64,000 bases of DNA from Apricaphanius iberus (Eukaryota; Chordata; Actinopteri; Cyprinodontiformes; Aphaniidae), in NCBI GenBank assembly GCA_028564705.1, contig JAPXFQ010002085.1:428501-492500 (forward strand), given 5' to 3'. The notes under the pieces were generated by a model. The model saw only the letters and a program-made list of their open reading frames with translations. It ran no database searches and was not told where the DNA came from. Every line of letters starts with the position of its first letter. Position 1 is the first letter of the stretch. A program made the position numbers and the translations under genes. Positions 32,871 through 45,362 of the stretch are shown here, piece by piece.

Positions 32871-33530
32871 TGACTCGGAGTGGTGAGGCTAAAATGACCC
32901 TGGAGCTGGACCGTACGTGTGTGGATACGTACTTTTCATTTGTGTGAATATAAAAGATTTGGGGGGGGTGGACTGCGTTAAATCAATATGCAGCTTATCT
33001 TCACAACTGTGTTTCACTCCCTCTTGTTTATATCTACCTAGTAATCACATCTCTGGACGCTTCCCGTCAGTCTTTTACAATCAGTCTGTGGCTCTTTTCT
33101 ACCTGTCTTTGCCAGTTTTTCTATCACTAATCTCCTCCCACCCTTTTTCAATCTTTCTGCCTGTTCTTGCACTTCTATCCTGCACCAACATCCCCATGCT
33201 TGATTAGTCTTTGGATTAATTTAGAAGTAGGATATCGGTCTGTTACTAATGGGCCATAGAAGTCTCATCACCAAATGTCACTGTGGCCAGCAGAGCTGTT
33301 TAGCTTTCAGAGTTATCCTTTTTGCAGACACCCATAAAGCTTTTTAAGGCTATGGTACAAAATGTTTTAGTTTTTGGTACCTGCATTTTTATCTTTGACC
33401 CCATCACTAATAATTGCTTAGTTTGTTTTTTTGAGGTCTGTTGTGTTATATATTTTAGATTGTTTCATCCAAATTTATTTTGTTGTATTCTGAGTGTCTT
33501 GCCACTTCATGGAAAAAATATACAGTATTG

Positions 33531-34555
33531 TAAGGAGATCTTTGCACCCCTACAAAGTTGTCCTGTTATTTCTGTTTGTCACATTTAGTCAGTGATTTGG
33601 ATAATAAAAACACATTTTAATAGCAGACAAGAAAACATTTTTTACATCAGAAACTGCTTTTTAAACAAGGATTTCCTTTATTATTGGCAAAAAAGTTATC
33701 CAAATCAGTGTAACCCTATGTGAAAATACAATTGCCTTCTTTGTTAAATAATAAATGAATTATGAGTAACCACATTTCCATTTAGATTTCACTAACCACA
33801 CCCAGATCTTATGACTGTGTGACCTGCAGAAATTGCTTAAATAGAACCTAAGTGACAACAGGAAATTGACCAAAAAATCTCAAAAAGCAACACCTTATAC
33901 ACTGCTCGAGTGAAAATCACAACAACAACAAAAAAATTTGGAAGGCTCACAAAGCTATTCTTAAGGCTTTGAGATTCCAATAAACAAGACTAGGCTTCAT
34001 TCTCCACAAATGGAGAAATATTTACCAGAAAATACTCTGATTTTGAAAATATTTCCAAAAATATTCTCTGGACTAACAAAAAAAGTGTAAAAGTTTGGAA
34101 GATGTAGTTGCATATGGTATAAAACCAGTCAGAAATGGTTGTGGTAGTCTGATGATCTGTGGCTGCCTTGCTGGTTCGGAACCTGGGAGAAATGCAGTAA
34201 TTGAAGAATCCGTGAATTTCATTCTCTACCAGAAAAACCTGAAATAGTATGTCCAGCCATGAGCCCATGACCTTGAGCTCAAGGACACCTGTCTTATGGA
34301 GCAGAACAATTGTCCATAGCCCACAAGTAAGTCTACGTCTGATTAGCTAAGAAAAAAGAATAAATCAAGAAAGATTTGGAGCAGCCAACATAATCTCAGG
34401 ATTGTAATCTGAGTAAGTATATATACCAGGACATTATGCTGATAAACATCGTCAGTATTTGTAAGAAAAATAGGAAGGCAAAATTGTTCCACAGCAATGA
34501 AAAAAAATTATGATTTATCACAAATGCCTGATAGCAGTTGTTTTTCCCCGATAAG
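33531..34555 (+). mobile_element. Tc1-like transposon relic, second lineage
   Basis: It begins TACAGTATTGTAAGGAGATC, which fits the TACAG terminus of fish Tc1-like elements, followed by a long TIR. Around 33648-33745 (cagaaactgctttttaaaca, then aggatttcctttattattgg) is the inner part of this lineage. Transposase remnants follow: the HTH region near 33950-34015 (aagctattcttaaggctttg, then agattcc) and the WENILWTNKKSVKVW-like stretch near 34045-34105. A final remnant with a cctgatagcagttg motif lies near 34527-34545. Stops and indels are frequent and no right TIR is seen. It is a dead copy. Confidence 0.8.
34268..34287. promoter_or_regulatory. Palindromic ERR-type response element (candidate)
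   Basis: The sequence TGACCTTGAGCTCAAGGACA has a perfect ERR site on the minus strand (TCAAGGTCA reversed). An everted second copy with one mismatch lies on the plus strand, with two bases between them. It lies inside the Tc1 relic, about 580 bp before the first LBD exon. Binding is inference. Confidence 0.35.
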
Positions 34556-34868
34556 TAAAATCCTCATAATCAAACTGTAGTTCATATACTGTTATGGTTG
34601 AGGATGTGCGACGGTTAAATTTGATACACAAAAAAAAAAACGATAATAGAAGAAATATACAATTTGGCAAATGCTTACTCACTGCAACAATATTTAATCA
34701 CAATAGAAGTTTCATTAGGGACTATGCATAAATCTTCTTACATTTTTTTGCACCTCAATGGTGTGGAACAGCTTGTACCCTATCAAGACCAAAATTTCAC
34801 TATCTCTCTGTCTCTTTGTCTGTCTCCTTGTCTGGTGGTCACGTCAGTTGCCTTTGGCTGCCTTGCAG

Positions 34869-35030
34869 ATAACAAAATCGTCTCTCACCTGCTGGTGGCC
34901 GAGCCAGAAAAGATTTACGCCATGCCAGACCCAACAGTACCGGACAGCGACATCAAGGCCCTCACCACACTGTGTGACCTGGCAGACAGAGAGCTGGTGG
35001 TTAATATTGGTTGGGCCAAACACATCCCAG
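34869..35030 (+). CDS. esrrg: esrrg coding exon: ligand-binding domain helices 1-3
   Basis: The exon is 162 bp, with acceptor ...tgccttgcag|ATAACAA and donor ATCCCAG|gtatga. It reads [40 protein letters not shown] and [13 protein letters not shown]. It covers LBD helix 1 to helix 3, including the Glu of DRELVV (Glu275 in human numbering from memory), which contacts phenolic ligands in ERR gamma, and the Lys of WAKHIPG, the coactivator charge-clamp residue. One clear difference from human is VVNIG where human has VVIIG, an Ile-to-Asn change from a single base (AAT for ATT). Everything else in the exon matches mammalian ERR gamma from memory. The upstream intron ends with a decayed Tc1 element only about 310 bp from the acceptor. 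Confidence 0.96.
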
Positions 35031-36053
35031 GTATGAATTATATCATAGTCTCACAGACACTTCTACAGTATGACATAATCTGCAACTCTTTCCTTTAAAC
35101 TGTGTCTTTTAGTTTTACCTTTATGTTTTTACATTTTTCATGATAAAACTGAATAGTGTCAAGAAGAGATGATTGAAATGAAAGATTAAGACTTGCAGGA
35201 ATATATACTGGGAAGGATGGATGGATGAATGGATAGATAGATGGATGGATATTTTACTCTATTACCCATCAGTTCCCATCTATAGAGAAAAGAAGGGCTC
35301 AATCTAATCCTTTTAAACCAACTCCTAACCCCATTTCTCTCTTAATCTCACTTGATCTGCAATACAAGATGAAAAGAATTAACATAATGGCAAAACCACA
35401 AATTTGATCTTGAAAAACAAAATAGGTACCAGAGATACTAAGAGGTAAAGTGCCCAAACTGGTTGGGCGTTTTTATGGGATCCTGCATAGAAGAGCATCA
35501 TATCAGATTAACGGAGTAGCAGAGCGCTTTGACCCATTGTCAGATAAAAATAATTACAGAATACAAGGAAAATACCTCCCTGCTTTGCTTTGACTGAACA
35601 GAATAGCAGGACAGTAAAGCACAGGGGAAAATGCCAGATTAGAGACATAAATATTATTTAGTCATGCTGCGTAAATCCATAGCAATAAAGTTGGTGGCGT
35701 TGGATAACAGGGTCCATGAATGATACGTATATGATATCAATAATGTGAAAATAACGTTGAGAAGGAAAAATCGAGATGAATTGAGTGGGTGAGATAGGAA
35801 TATACATAGCCCCTAGGAAGTGTATTGATCTCTGTGCTGCCATATAGACAATAAGCAGACATACATATTGATCCATAAACGAAGAATAACACAAAAAAAA
35901 ATGTTTCTCTTTTTAGGACACTATACCATATTTCCCATACTTATCTCTTTTCCGATGTTTCTCACAATTTCCTGTCCTCCTTTGGTTTCTAGTTAACTCT
36001 CTATTTCCATCCTACTGCATTTTTAATGTATTCATGTCTAAAGCCACAGTAGG

Positions 36054-37645
36054 TACAGTACCTTCATTTAACAAAAAAAATTGCAAACATCTAGATATTT
36101 TGGAGAACTGTATGTGTTAGATCAATACAAGTAGCTCATACATAGGAACAGAAAAAATTTAAAAGAGGTAGTTTTCACTTTTTTCTTATTATTTTTCTTT
36201 TTTTACAAATGACAATCAGAAAAGTGTGATGTTCATTTATATCCAGCCCCTGTTCTATAACCTAATTGCCTTTAAAAGCCTATATAGCCTAAATAGAGTT
36301 CACATGTGTATAATTTAGTATCTGTATAAGTATGGCAGGTTTGTTAGTGAACAAAAAGCATCAAAGCAACCAATCAATAGACCAAACAGTTCAGGGAGAG
36401 AGTTTTGGAGAAGTTTAAAACTGGATTACGTTTGAAAACAAATCCCAAACTTTGTTGCCGCTTCAAGCCTATCATCCAAAAATGAACGTTTTTGTCGTAC
36501 TTACTAAATGCTATATGTGGTGGAAAATTAACAGTGTACATACCCAAGAACATACAATACTAGTGGTGAAACGAGGTAGTGGCAGCATCATGCTGTAGGG
36601 ATGCCAATTTCAGGGATGTCAATTTCAGAGTTAATGGGAAGATGGATCGGCATACAGTAAAAGGACAAGAGAAAAGTTGCATAAGGCTTGAGACTGAGGC
36701 AGAGCTTCCCCCTCCATCCGGGCAATTATCTTGCACATTCAGCGTAATGGAATGATTTAGATCAACCATATTCACATGTCAGAATGGCTCAGTCTAAGTC
36801 CAAACGTAAATCAAATCCAATACAATCCACCCAGCCTGACTATGCTGAAATATTTTCCATAGATCAGTCAAAAGTTATCTCTAAATGAATAAATCTGGAA
36901 GAGTTGTATCCCAAAAATCCTGCAGTTTAATTTCAGCAAAATGTTAATGCTATAAAATAGTAGGCATATTTCCACAATCATAACTTTAGGGTAATTTTAC
37001 CTGTGCTTGTTCCCATGTCACTGGGCTGGCCCGACTTCTGGGCCATTTCAGGAACCAATAGAGTGCCTGTCTTGGGGTCTGTTCTCAGAAATGGCCCTGT
37101 ACAGTCCCTGGGTGAGACTTGTGGTTAACTCATGCTGATTGGTTGTAACTCAGGGGGAAATGTTATCATGAGCATTGTAAAATTGGAAGGATTTTTGGAG
37201 AAGCAGGCAGAAACTATCCCTGCTTCTTCCATCGTCGACCTTTTTGTAAAGACTTTGGGCACCTTTTGGCACTGATAAGTGACATCATTCCTAAAACAGT
37301 CACGATATGCAGAGGTCTTAGAAGATTCCTTAAAGGGCCAAATTTGCATTGAGACACAATGAGGAGGACCAGGCCAACGGATTTACACTGTCATATTTTT
37401 CCTCTCAGAAATGTCCTGATACTTGTCTAGTGGAAAAATAACTAAGGACTTAGAATGGCTGAATTCATATTTTTATTTGTAAAAACTATGAAGACCATCC
37501 ATTGTTTTCTATCCATTTCCTATTATTCACTACTTTGTGTTAATCTGTTACTAAACCCTAAATAAATTAAACCAAACTTGGTATTTTATTGCATTGCAAG
37601 GTTACAAAAGGGGATAAAAGCTCAATACTTTTGGTAGATACTGTA
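36054..37645 (+). mobile_element. Tc1-like transposon with nested MITE, third lineage
   Basis: The left end is tacagtaccttc at 36054 and the right end is caatacttttggtagatact followed by gta, ending at 37645; both fit Tc1 TACAGT termini. Transposase remnants on the plus strand are the helix-turn-helix region near 36400-36490, the hallmark GGTAGTGGCAGCATCATGCT at 36572-36593, and ATGGAATGATTTAGATCAAC near 36747-36767. The next remnant is AATGGCTCAGTCTAAGTCCA at 36783-36803, matching the E-W-P-S-Q-S-P motif of the third catalytic region. The coding part is full of indels. A MITE (36963-37439) interrupts it, so the Tc1 insertion is older than the MITE. Confidence 0.85.
36963..37439 (+). mobile_element. 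MITE, family M1, near-complete copy
   Basis: This is the most complete copy of the family. The left end is gcatatttccacaatcataa; the right end is acttgtctagtggaaaaat. The two are imperfect inverted repeats around TTTCCAC/GTGGAAA. The interior aligns with 30678-31050 on the left and with 8620-8755 and 40195-40344 on the right. There is no coding capacity. It is nested in a Tc1 element. Confidence 0.7.
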
Positions 37646-39134
37646 TACTCACACCTCCAAGGGTTGTTCATCTAATATACTTGTTTTGCACTGTTTCTTT
37701 TCTGTTCTTAAAAGTAACACAGGTTATCTGCTGAGTGTATAATCTGTGTGTGTGTGAGCAGCTTTCCTTAAAAAGGGAGTGAAGCGCAACGATTGCTTGG
37801 AGGAGGAGAGAAGATGGTGTGATTAGATGAACGAGGAAGGCAATCCACTGCTCAGAGAGAAAGATAGAACTCTTCATCTTCCAAGTGTGTGTGTGTGCAT
37901 TGTGTGTGTGATATGAGCACCTTATGAAATCCTCACCGTTTACAGCACTAAGCAGTGATGTCCTCACAGAGCATGATCTACTGTTCTGACAGCGGAAAGG
38001 ATTGTCAGAAAGAAATACACCTTCTCAACATTCTTTATCAGTTCCTGGCACGCACACACACACCCAGACCAAGAACAGACCTGTTAACCTGTTAGCAGCC
38101 ATCTTGTTTCACATCTTGTTGGGTGTACGCGCGTTCGTGCTAGAGACGACAGTGTTTCAAGTGTGCACAAGCCTTCACTCGCCATGGTACAGTAATTTTT
38201 TTTAATCAAATTGATGGAGAGAGACAGAGACACAAAGGCAAAAAAAAAGACAGAGGCAGAGAGAGGGGAGGCGAAGCCAATTTATGTTTCATGATATGGC
38301 TGCGCAGCGCTGCATACACACACATGCACGTTGGCGGTACACGCACACAAAGGCTCCTAACAGTGGTAACAACGTGTCAAGACGAGCGCCAGGCAGCTAA
38401 TTTGAAGTCATTAGATGTCTGCCGTACTGGCAACAATTTGTTACGCTCTCACACGCACAAACACACAGGGGGAAAAAACACAACACAAACACACACTGAG
38501 TTAAGAGCCGTCTGCGGATAGCGAGGAGCCTAAATTGTAAACTAATTTAAACATCACTCAGTGTTAGAGAGGCTGCCTGCAAGACAGGCCCCCGGATAAC
38601 AAGACTAGGGCTCTTGTGTGTCTGTGTGTGTGTAGCTGGTCATGTTTAACACACAGGATCGTCTCATCTAAGAGACTTCTGACGTTATGTAAACAAACAT
38701 ATCTCTGATTGGTTCTTATGCTCTAAGATATAACTTTGTCCATTCATTTTGGAACTGGCATGGTCCTGTGCAAACATCTGATATGTCATTAGGAAAAGAA
38801 AATGGGGTTTCGGCAGAAGTGTGGAATCATACGCATTACTTTTAACACAAACACATAAGCACAGGTGAGCCTTTTGCTAATTCAAACTGAGACGAGTCCA
38901 CACACATACACACACCCACATTCACCTGTTCAGTTGGTGCATGGAGCATGAAGAGTAAGCCGTCACACTCTGGGAACTGTGCTTATGTGGAAATATCAGA
39001 AGTTATTATTCAAAGGGCATGAAAGGCCTTACCGTCCAATAATATGGATTAGTGACGAGAAGATCTCATTTTAATAGCTCTCAAAGAGGCAACTCCAGAT
39101 GCATATTAGGCTGCATGTCATGGTGAAGCGTGCA

Positions 39135-39136
<2 letters not shown>

Positions 39137-39178
<42 letters not shown>
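39137..39178 (+). repeat. Microsatellite (TG)21
   Basis: An uninterrupted TG dinucleotide run of 42 bp; it can adopt Z-DNA in principle. Confidence 0.97.
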
Positions 39179-39179
<1 letters not shown>

Positions 39180-40194
39180 ATGCATGAGGACCAGAGTGCA
39201 GCCAGGTGGGAATAGGAGGAGAACAGCAAATATTTAAACAGAGAATAAGGGAGTGAATTAAAGAAAGGAAAGGCCATTCATAAAGAGCCATTTTATCTGT
39301 CAGTAGAATTAGTCTTTTCATCCTCTTTTCTCTTCTCTTACTCCCTCTTTCTCTCCACTTCCATAATAACTAAATGGCTACTATGCAGTCATACTAGCAG
39401 CTCTTATCTAGACTTGTGGACACAAAAGAGAAAGACAGACAGGGCGAGTACTTGACTTGACGAAAGACCAAGGAACGAACAAATGAATGAATCAACGAAT
39501 GAGCCGGGGCCTATAACACAGCCTTTTTCTTTTTTTCTTTTTTACCAGAACCAGGGGCTTTGCCATTAGTGTGTTTTTTACATCCCCCTCCCATTTTCTT
39601 TCTTATTCAAGAAGAAATTGCTCTTGGGTCTCCCCCTATTCTTTTGCCTCCCTATCTCCTTTAACTTGCTCTGTCTTTTCTCAGTCTTTCTCCCTCGCTG
39701 TTCCCCTTTCAATTTTGACACTCAGGATAAGCTGTCTATATGTCGGCTGTAACGTGGCATGATTGAGTTGTAAAAATGGGCAGTGGAAGGTGGAGGGGTG
39801 TCGCTATTGGACTAGCCATTTCATCAGTCTCTGTGGAGATATGGTGGTACCAATTTGAGTGATGGAGCTAGTGATGAGATGTGGAATAACAAAGGAAGTC
39901 GAAGTTGACCATCGTATGACTACACCCATTATGCACTGACATATAAGAATTTAAATCAAGAGCTTTAGATAATAGGTAAGTTCAGAAAAGTTAATTTGAA
40001 ACCGTATTACATCTTTATGTTATTGTAATTCATTGACATCAAAAATAAACAAAGGTGGTGCTGTTTAAATAAACTGATTAAATAATCTTGGGGTTTAAGA
40101 CATAAATCTTTTGTAAAATCCACCTTTATTTACTTTATCTATTTTTCTTTCAAGGTCTTCTTCACTGAAAGAATACTGCGTAATACTTGCCACA

Positions 40195-40344
40195 ACAGTT
40201 TTGATTTACTGATGTCTTAGCAAATTCTGTAAAGGACCAATTTTTGTACGGAGAAACAATGGTTTAAAGGACCAGGCCAGCAGATTTACCCCATCAGATG
40301 AAGATTGATAAAATTACAATGAAGTTCCAACAGTGGAAACATGC
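40195..40344 (+). mobile_element. MITE, family M1, right part
   Basis: It shares actgatgtcttagcaaattc, aaggaccaggcca and gcagattta with 37306-37390 and 8637-8660. It ends gaagttccaacagtggaaac, fitting the family's right terminus. Confidence 0.6.
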
Positions 40345-42600
40345 TCAGACACTTTTAGAGTCTTGATTTAATTCAGGAACTGTGTAGAAGTACTTTTCTT
40401 GTCCTAAGTGAAATCGAAATGCCAACAATTTAAGTTGACAAGCATACATTTTAAAATGTTTTACGTCGAAACATTAAAATATCACTCTCTGGGTACAGAA
40501 GACAGTTATTACCTGATAAGTACATCATGGCTAAATCTTAGAAGCTTTATTTTTATTTGTCAATAATCTACCTTTTGTAGCAAATTTTGTGTAGTTTTAC
40601 ATCTTTCTTCCGTAATACAATAACGTAAACCAGCCAGTTTAATGTCACAAAAATCACTGGGGGCAAGATTTCATTATTAAAACTAGAGTTTAATTTAAAT
40701 CTATGTTAAATTAGGTTCAAGGACCAGATTCAAATGTCTCCTTCTTTCTAGATGGTTGTATTTCACCTGTCAAACAAAACTGTTTCGCTCTTATGTTTTG
40801 ACTTTCAAAACAGCTGCTGAGTACATTCAGAATAAAAAGGGCTCTTTCTCAAATCCTTTTAAATAGTTATGTATATTTTAATTTTAATGATCTGTCTTTT
40901 GATTTATTAATCATGCTTCCTACTCACTTTGTGAAACACTTCGCAATTTTTATTGGTGAAAGGTGCTATGTATAGTGTATTTCTTGTGTAAATGTTTAAC
41001 CAAGTACCCTAGTATGTCAGTTAGCTTAAAGCTCACAAAAAAGCCTCAGAGGCAGATCTACTATGATTCAAAAACTAAATATCATTCTACTGACATATAT
41101 CTGTTTTCTTTATTTCACTTTATCTGTCTCTCTTATTTTTCTTCATGGTCTGAAATAGCCTCCCATCTCCTCCAACTCCATGGTATCCTCAACCTCTTCA
41201 TTGTCAAGTCAGCCTCAACTCTCAACCTCTGTCTCCTCCCATACTCTTGTATTCACATTTTTTTTTTTTTGCTCGAATCAGCTTGTTTCAATCGCTGCAG
41301 AAACTAGACCCACTGAATATGGATCAATGAGATGAATTCTTTATCAATCAGAATGCTAAATTCCTCATCTTCCACTGTAAAACTTAATATTCTTACATTT
41401 AGGCCTCCTTCAAACTTTATTTTTTTCATGCGTTTCATGACGTTCTAACATTTTAGAAGTGGTTGTTAAATAGAGAATTTGATAACCATTCCAGAAGTTA
41501 GTTGCATACATTAACTGTTAGTTAACCTATCAGTGAGTGGGTCACCTAAATGCAAAGCCTCACACACAAACCGGCGTACATGTCCATGACTTTGATAACT
41601 TAGATAACATAAATAACACTTCCCAATAAGCTGCATAAGGTACTTTCTATGAGCCTCCAGCTTCTTATAGACTCAGTAAAACATCAGTAAAAAGGTTTTT
41701 GTTTGATTAAATCTCCAGGAACAAGAAACACAACACACACACTTTCCTACTCCATTTGGCAAATAAGTTGAAATGTTCTGAAACAACACATTTCTTTCTT
41801 TCTTGAAGTCTTCATTCCTATACCTTTCCTAATTAATATACCAACTCTCAAAGCTATTAGGTAATTTAATTAAATGTCATGAAAAGACACCGTGTTAAAT
41901 ATGTCAACATAAACTCTCACACACTCATACTGTCACACAAACACATTTGCCCCCATTCTGTCTGTGAAAGCTGGTTCACTTTGACAGTGACAGCCTCCTT
42001 AGTAACCCACAAGAACTCCAACGGACAAAATTCTGGAAAAAACAATCACACGTGCACATTAGGTTGAAATCACTTCAGTATATACATCATATAAACAACC
42101 ATTTTTGTTCATCATCTGTTAGTATTTAATATAAGACGTCTTCTGTTTAAAGTCAGTTCGGATTAAAAAAATAATTTATGCTGGATATTTTTGGGGGTTT
42201 TCTTCCCAACATTTAAATGAACTGGACACACGAGGATGCATTTTACGAGGCACACAGCACAGCCTTGTGCGACATCATGGAACCGTCAAAAGAGATTTTA
42301 CAGATTTAAAAACAGAAAACTGTAAATCTCTACAAGTCTGTTTTACCATACCATTTCCAGGCTGATGTAGGTGTCACGTCCGTCTGCCCAAATATGTGCA
42401 AGCAGAAACAGCATGTGGATGTGTGGTGTCATTATCCGCAGTGAAATAAGTCTTTTAGCGACATGGGCTGAAAGTCCACTAGGCAAGGATATAAAAAATG
42501 TTTTTCTTTTAATCTTTCATCAGGCTGAGGAAGCTAAAATGTAAGTTATTGACTGTAATGAGCATTTACATTTGGAGAACAAACTGTGTAGCTTACAAGC

Positions 42601-42711
42601 CATGCAGCTGCTTTGAGTAACTGTTAAGATACTTGGTTACTTAATAATGTAAGTATGGACTCACATGCTAAGTAACCATATTTCTTAACAGCTACTCAAA
42701 GCAGTTGCATG
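42601..42711. repeat. Long imperfect inverted repeat (111-nt hairpin)
   Basis: The left arm 42601-42644 begins catgcagctgctttgagtaa. The reverse complement of 42668-42711 begins catgcaactgctttgagtag. The arms are 44 nt with six differences, separated by 23 nt. RNA from either strand would fold into a strong stem. It may be a foldback MITE or a microRNA-like precursor; nothing else decides between these. Confidence 0.7.
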
Positions 42712-42799
42712 AAACCACTTGATTTACATTAAGTTAATCTGAGGTTTGATTTTTGTTTTGTTTTTTATTCTGAGGACACATTACAGCTGTGGAGTACAG

Positions 42800-43190
42800 G
42801 TTTAGCAGCATCATGTTTTGTTGGTATTTTGGTGCTGGAGGGACTGGTGAGCTTCACAAAATGGATGACATGATCAGAAAAGAACATTATTGTAACATGG
42901 AAGCAGCATCTCAAGGTGTAAGACAAACAATGTGAAGTTTGCATGCAGAGAGATCTTCCAAATGGACACTTATCCAGCAAAATGACAGCAATGTCAATGT
43001 TTTGGAGTGGCCACCAGGAAGCCCTGATCTTAGTACCCTAGATCATAGATGGACAGAACTGAAACAGTGAATGCAAGTGAGGCAGCCTAAAAATATGACT
43101 CCGTTACACTAGTTCCTTCAGGAATAACAGGAAGATAATTTGGTAATCCCAACTAAACTAAATCAGAAACAAATTAGTCTGATATACTGT
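42800..43190 (+). mobile_element. Tc1-like transposase 3' fragment, fourth lineage
   Basis: GCAGCATCATGTTTTGTTGG at 42807 is followed by GGAGGGACTGGTGAGCTTCA and CAAAATGGATG, then TCTTCCAAATGGACA near 42954. TTTTGGAGTGGCCACCAGGA and AGCCCTGATCT at 43000-43030 carry the E-W-P-P-G-S-P-D region. These are the second half of a salmonid-type Tc1 transposase. Several stops and deletions are present. No TIR is evident. Confidence 0.8.
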
Positions 43191-43429
43191 AGTGATACTG
43201 GGGGGAAATCTGCCCTATGGTTCGTTATAAAATATATTTTGAGATCTGGTTTCAACTGCATATTTGCACAGAAAGGACTCACAGATAAGTTTATTGGGAA
43301 ACACATTGTATAATTATAAGCATTTAAAGATTTAGAACATTAAGAGAGTTTTTTAACAGTGCAGTGGTTTGAGTGGGGTTCTCTTTCTTTGATGTGATAT
43401 AATCGACTGCCAGTCCCATATTGTAATGA

Positions 43430-43900
43430 TGTCTAATTTAATCTGACTTTATTGGAATCTGATTTGCATTTAGAATCCCAATCTGATTTAGTTAATGGGC
43501 CTTGGTAGATTTCGATGGCTATCTGCAAGCGTGTGCTTCAAGTCTCTGTTGATTTTACTTCAGCGCTGTTCACTGTGTTTGATTTCCATTTCTGCTCATC
43601 CCTGAGGTTTAATATGTGTCTGTTTTCTTCTCTGAGAGAGTGTGTTTGTCTGTTTTATTGTCCACATCCATGCAAAAGAGATTTCTTAATTTCCATTGCA
43701 CCACCATCATGGATTCCTCTTGCAGTACAAACAAACACATCCCTGTTTGCAGATGAAAACAAATATTGATGAAATCATATTAGGGAAATAATATTTGACA
43801 TTTGATTCTAATGTTTGGATTAAGTGGGGCTTCTTTTATTCGATTAAGCCCATGAGAGGCAGAGGCATTTTACCATTACAAGAAAATTGAGCCGTTTTCT
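43430..43900. promoter_or_regulatory. Candidate conserved non-coding block
   Basis: A repeat-free stretch rich in GATT and TAAT type motifs (gaatctgatttgcatttaga, aatcccaatctgatttagtt, gattaagtgg, tcgattaagccc). It includes an octamer-like tgatttgcat. Regulatory function is inferred from composition and motif density alone. Confidence 0.3.
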
Positions 43901-44108
43901 TGACTGTGCCTTGCTTTTTTTTGTCTCTCAACAACAGCACGTAACGCTCTCCTACTTTTTGTTAAATGGAAACCATATATATAACTTGTGAACACAACTT
44001 TTACAAGTTTCTTTTTTATTTTCTTTTTTAATTAAATAATCTCAAGATTCTTGACTCTCCAACACACTTTACTTCTTTTAGCTGAAACATGTGGCAAACA
44101 TATCTGCA

Positions 44109-45362
44109 TGGGCTTGCAAAAGTACTCGTACTCATTGTATTTTTTCAGATTTGTCACATTACAGCAAAGGAAAAGAATTCAACATAGAAAGGAATTAATG
44201 GGTTTCCAACGGTTTTTACCAACTTGTTTTCAGCCCCCTTTACTTTGATATCATTAAACAAACTTCTTTTAGAATAACCACTTCCAAAAGCCACCTCATT
44301 TGTGAACAGAATATACCTGTAACTTAAGCTCAGAATGAATCCAGCTGTTCTCTGAAAGCCTTAGGATTTGTTAGAGAATATTTGTGACACATCAATATCA
44401 TGAAGAACAAGGAACACAGCAGACATGTTAGGGATAAAGTTGGTGAGAAGTATTAAGAAGGGGTAGGTTATAAAACAATGTAATGTAAAACAACATAAGC
44501 TTTGAACATTTAATTTAGCTTTACACAGTAGATCATCTGAAAAATTAGATTAGCCTATCGCAAAACTACAAACCTGGCAATACATTGCCATCTATCTGAA
44601 ATCACAGACTGGAAAGGAGAACAATGATTTTAGAAGCCGACAGGAGGTCCATGGTTACTGTGGAGTAGCTTCAAAGATGCTCAACCCAGATGTGAGGGTC
44701 TGCTGATTGGAAAACTGTTAGTCCTGCTCTTGCAGAAGAACAGCTAATGATGAAGACATAAGAACTCAGATTTGTAGTTTCCCAAAAGTCATGTTAAAGA
44801 GGCAACATGCACGTGGAAGCAGGACTTCTGGTTGGATGAGACCAACATTTTCATGTTTTTGCCTACATAAAATAAAACGTGCCATGCATGGCAGAAAACT
44901 AACACCACACATCATCCTAAACTCCACTCTTTGAAACAAGATGGTGGCAGCATCATGCTGGGGAGATATGTGGGAAGCTGGAGGTTCACTAGGTCAGATT
45001 GTCTGAAAGTCTGTCATGAATCATATCTGTTGTAATATGTGGCAAAATTGGACAGTTAATGCTTGCAATACAGTTTGACTGAAATCTAAGTGTGCAAAGC
45101 TGATACAGAAATACCCCAGGCTTGAATTGTAACTGCAGTGAAAAAAAGGATTGGCTCAGAGAGAATTAATACAAATCCAAAGACTATTTATCTGTAAAAA
45201 AAAAAATCAATCCAAGAAACTTTTATCGTTCCTACTAATTAAGCACCAATTTTTCCCCGTGTCTAGCACTTAAAATCCCTATAAAACATGTTAAAGTTTG
45301 TGATTATAAGGTGGCAAAAGTTGAAAAAGTTCAAGGGGAACGCATATTTTTGCAATGGGATG
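44109..45362 (+). mobile_element. Tc1-like transposon relic with both ends, fifth copy
   Basis: The left end is gggcttgcaaaagtactcgt at 44110; the right end is cgcatatttttgcaatggga, ending at 45360. Both fit the TTGCAAAAGTATTC terminus. Coding remnants run from about 44460 (GGGTAGGTTATAAAACAATG) through ATGGTTACTGTGGAGTAGCT at 44651, TTGGATGAGACCAACATTTT at 44831 and the hallmark GATGGTGGCAGCATCATGCT at 44939. It is disrupted by many stops and indels, but its overall length is close to an intact element. Confidence 0.85.

Larger units (their letters stand above)
31805..34868. other. esrrg: esrrg intron between hinge and first LBD exons
   Basis: The intron is 3064 bp. Unique sequence at 31805-33530 includes a candidate regulatory block at 32740-32870; a Tc1-like relic occupies 33531-34555. 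The last 300 bp are AT-rich and end in a CT-rich tract and tgccttgcag. Confidence 0.85.
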
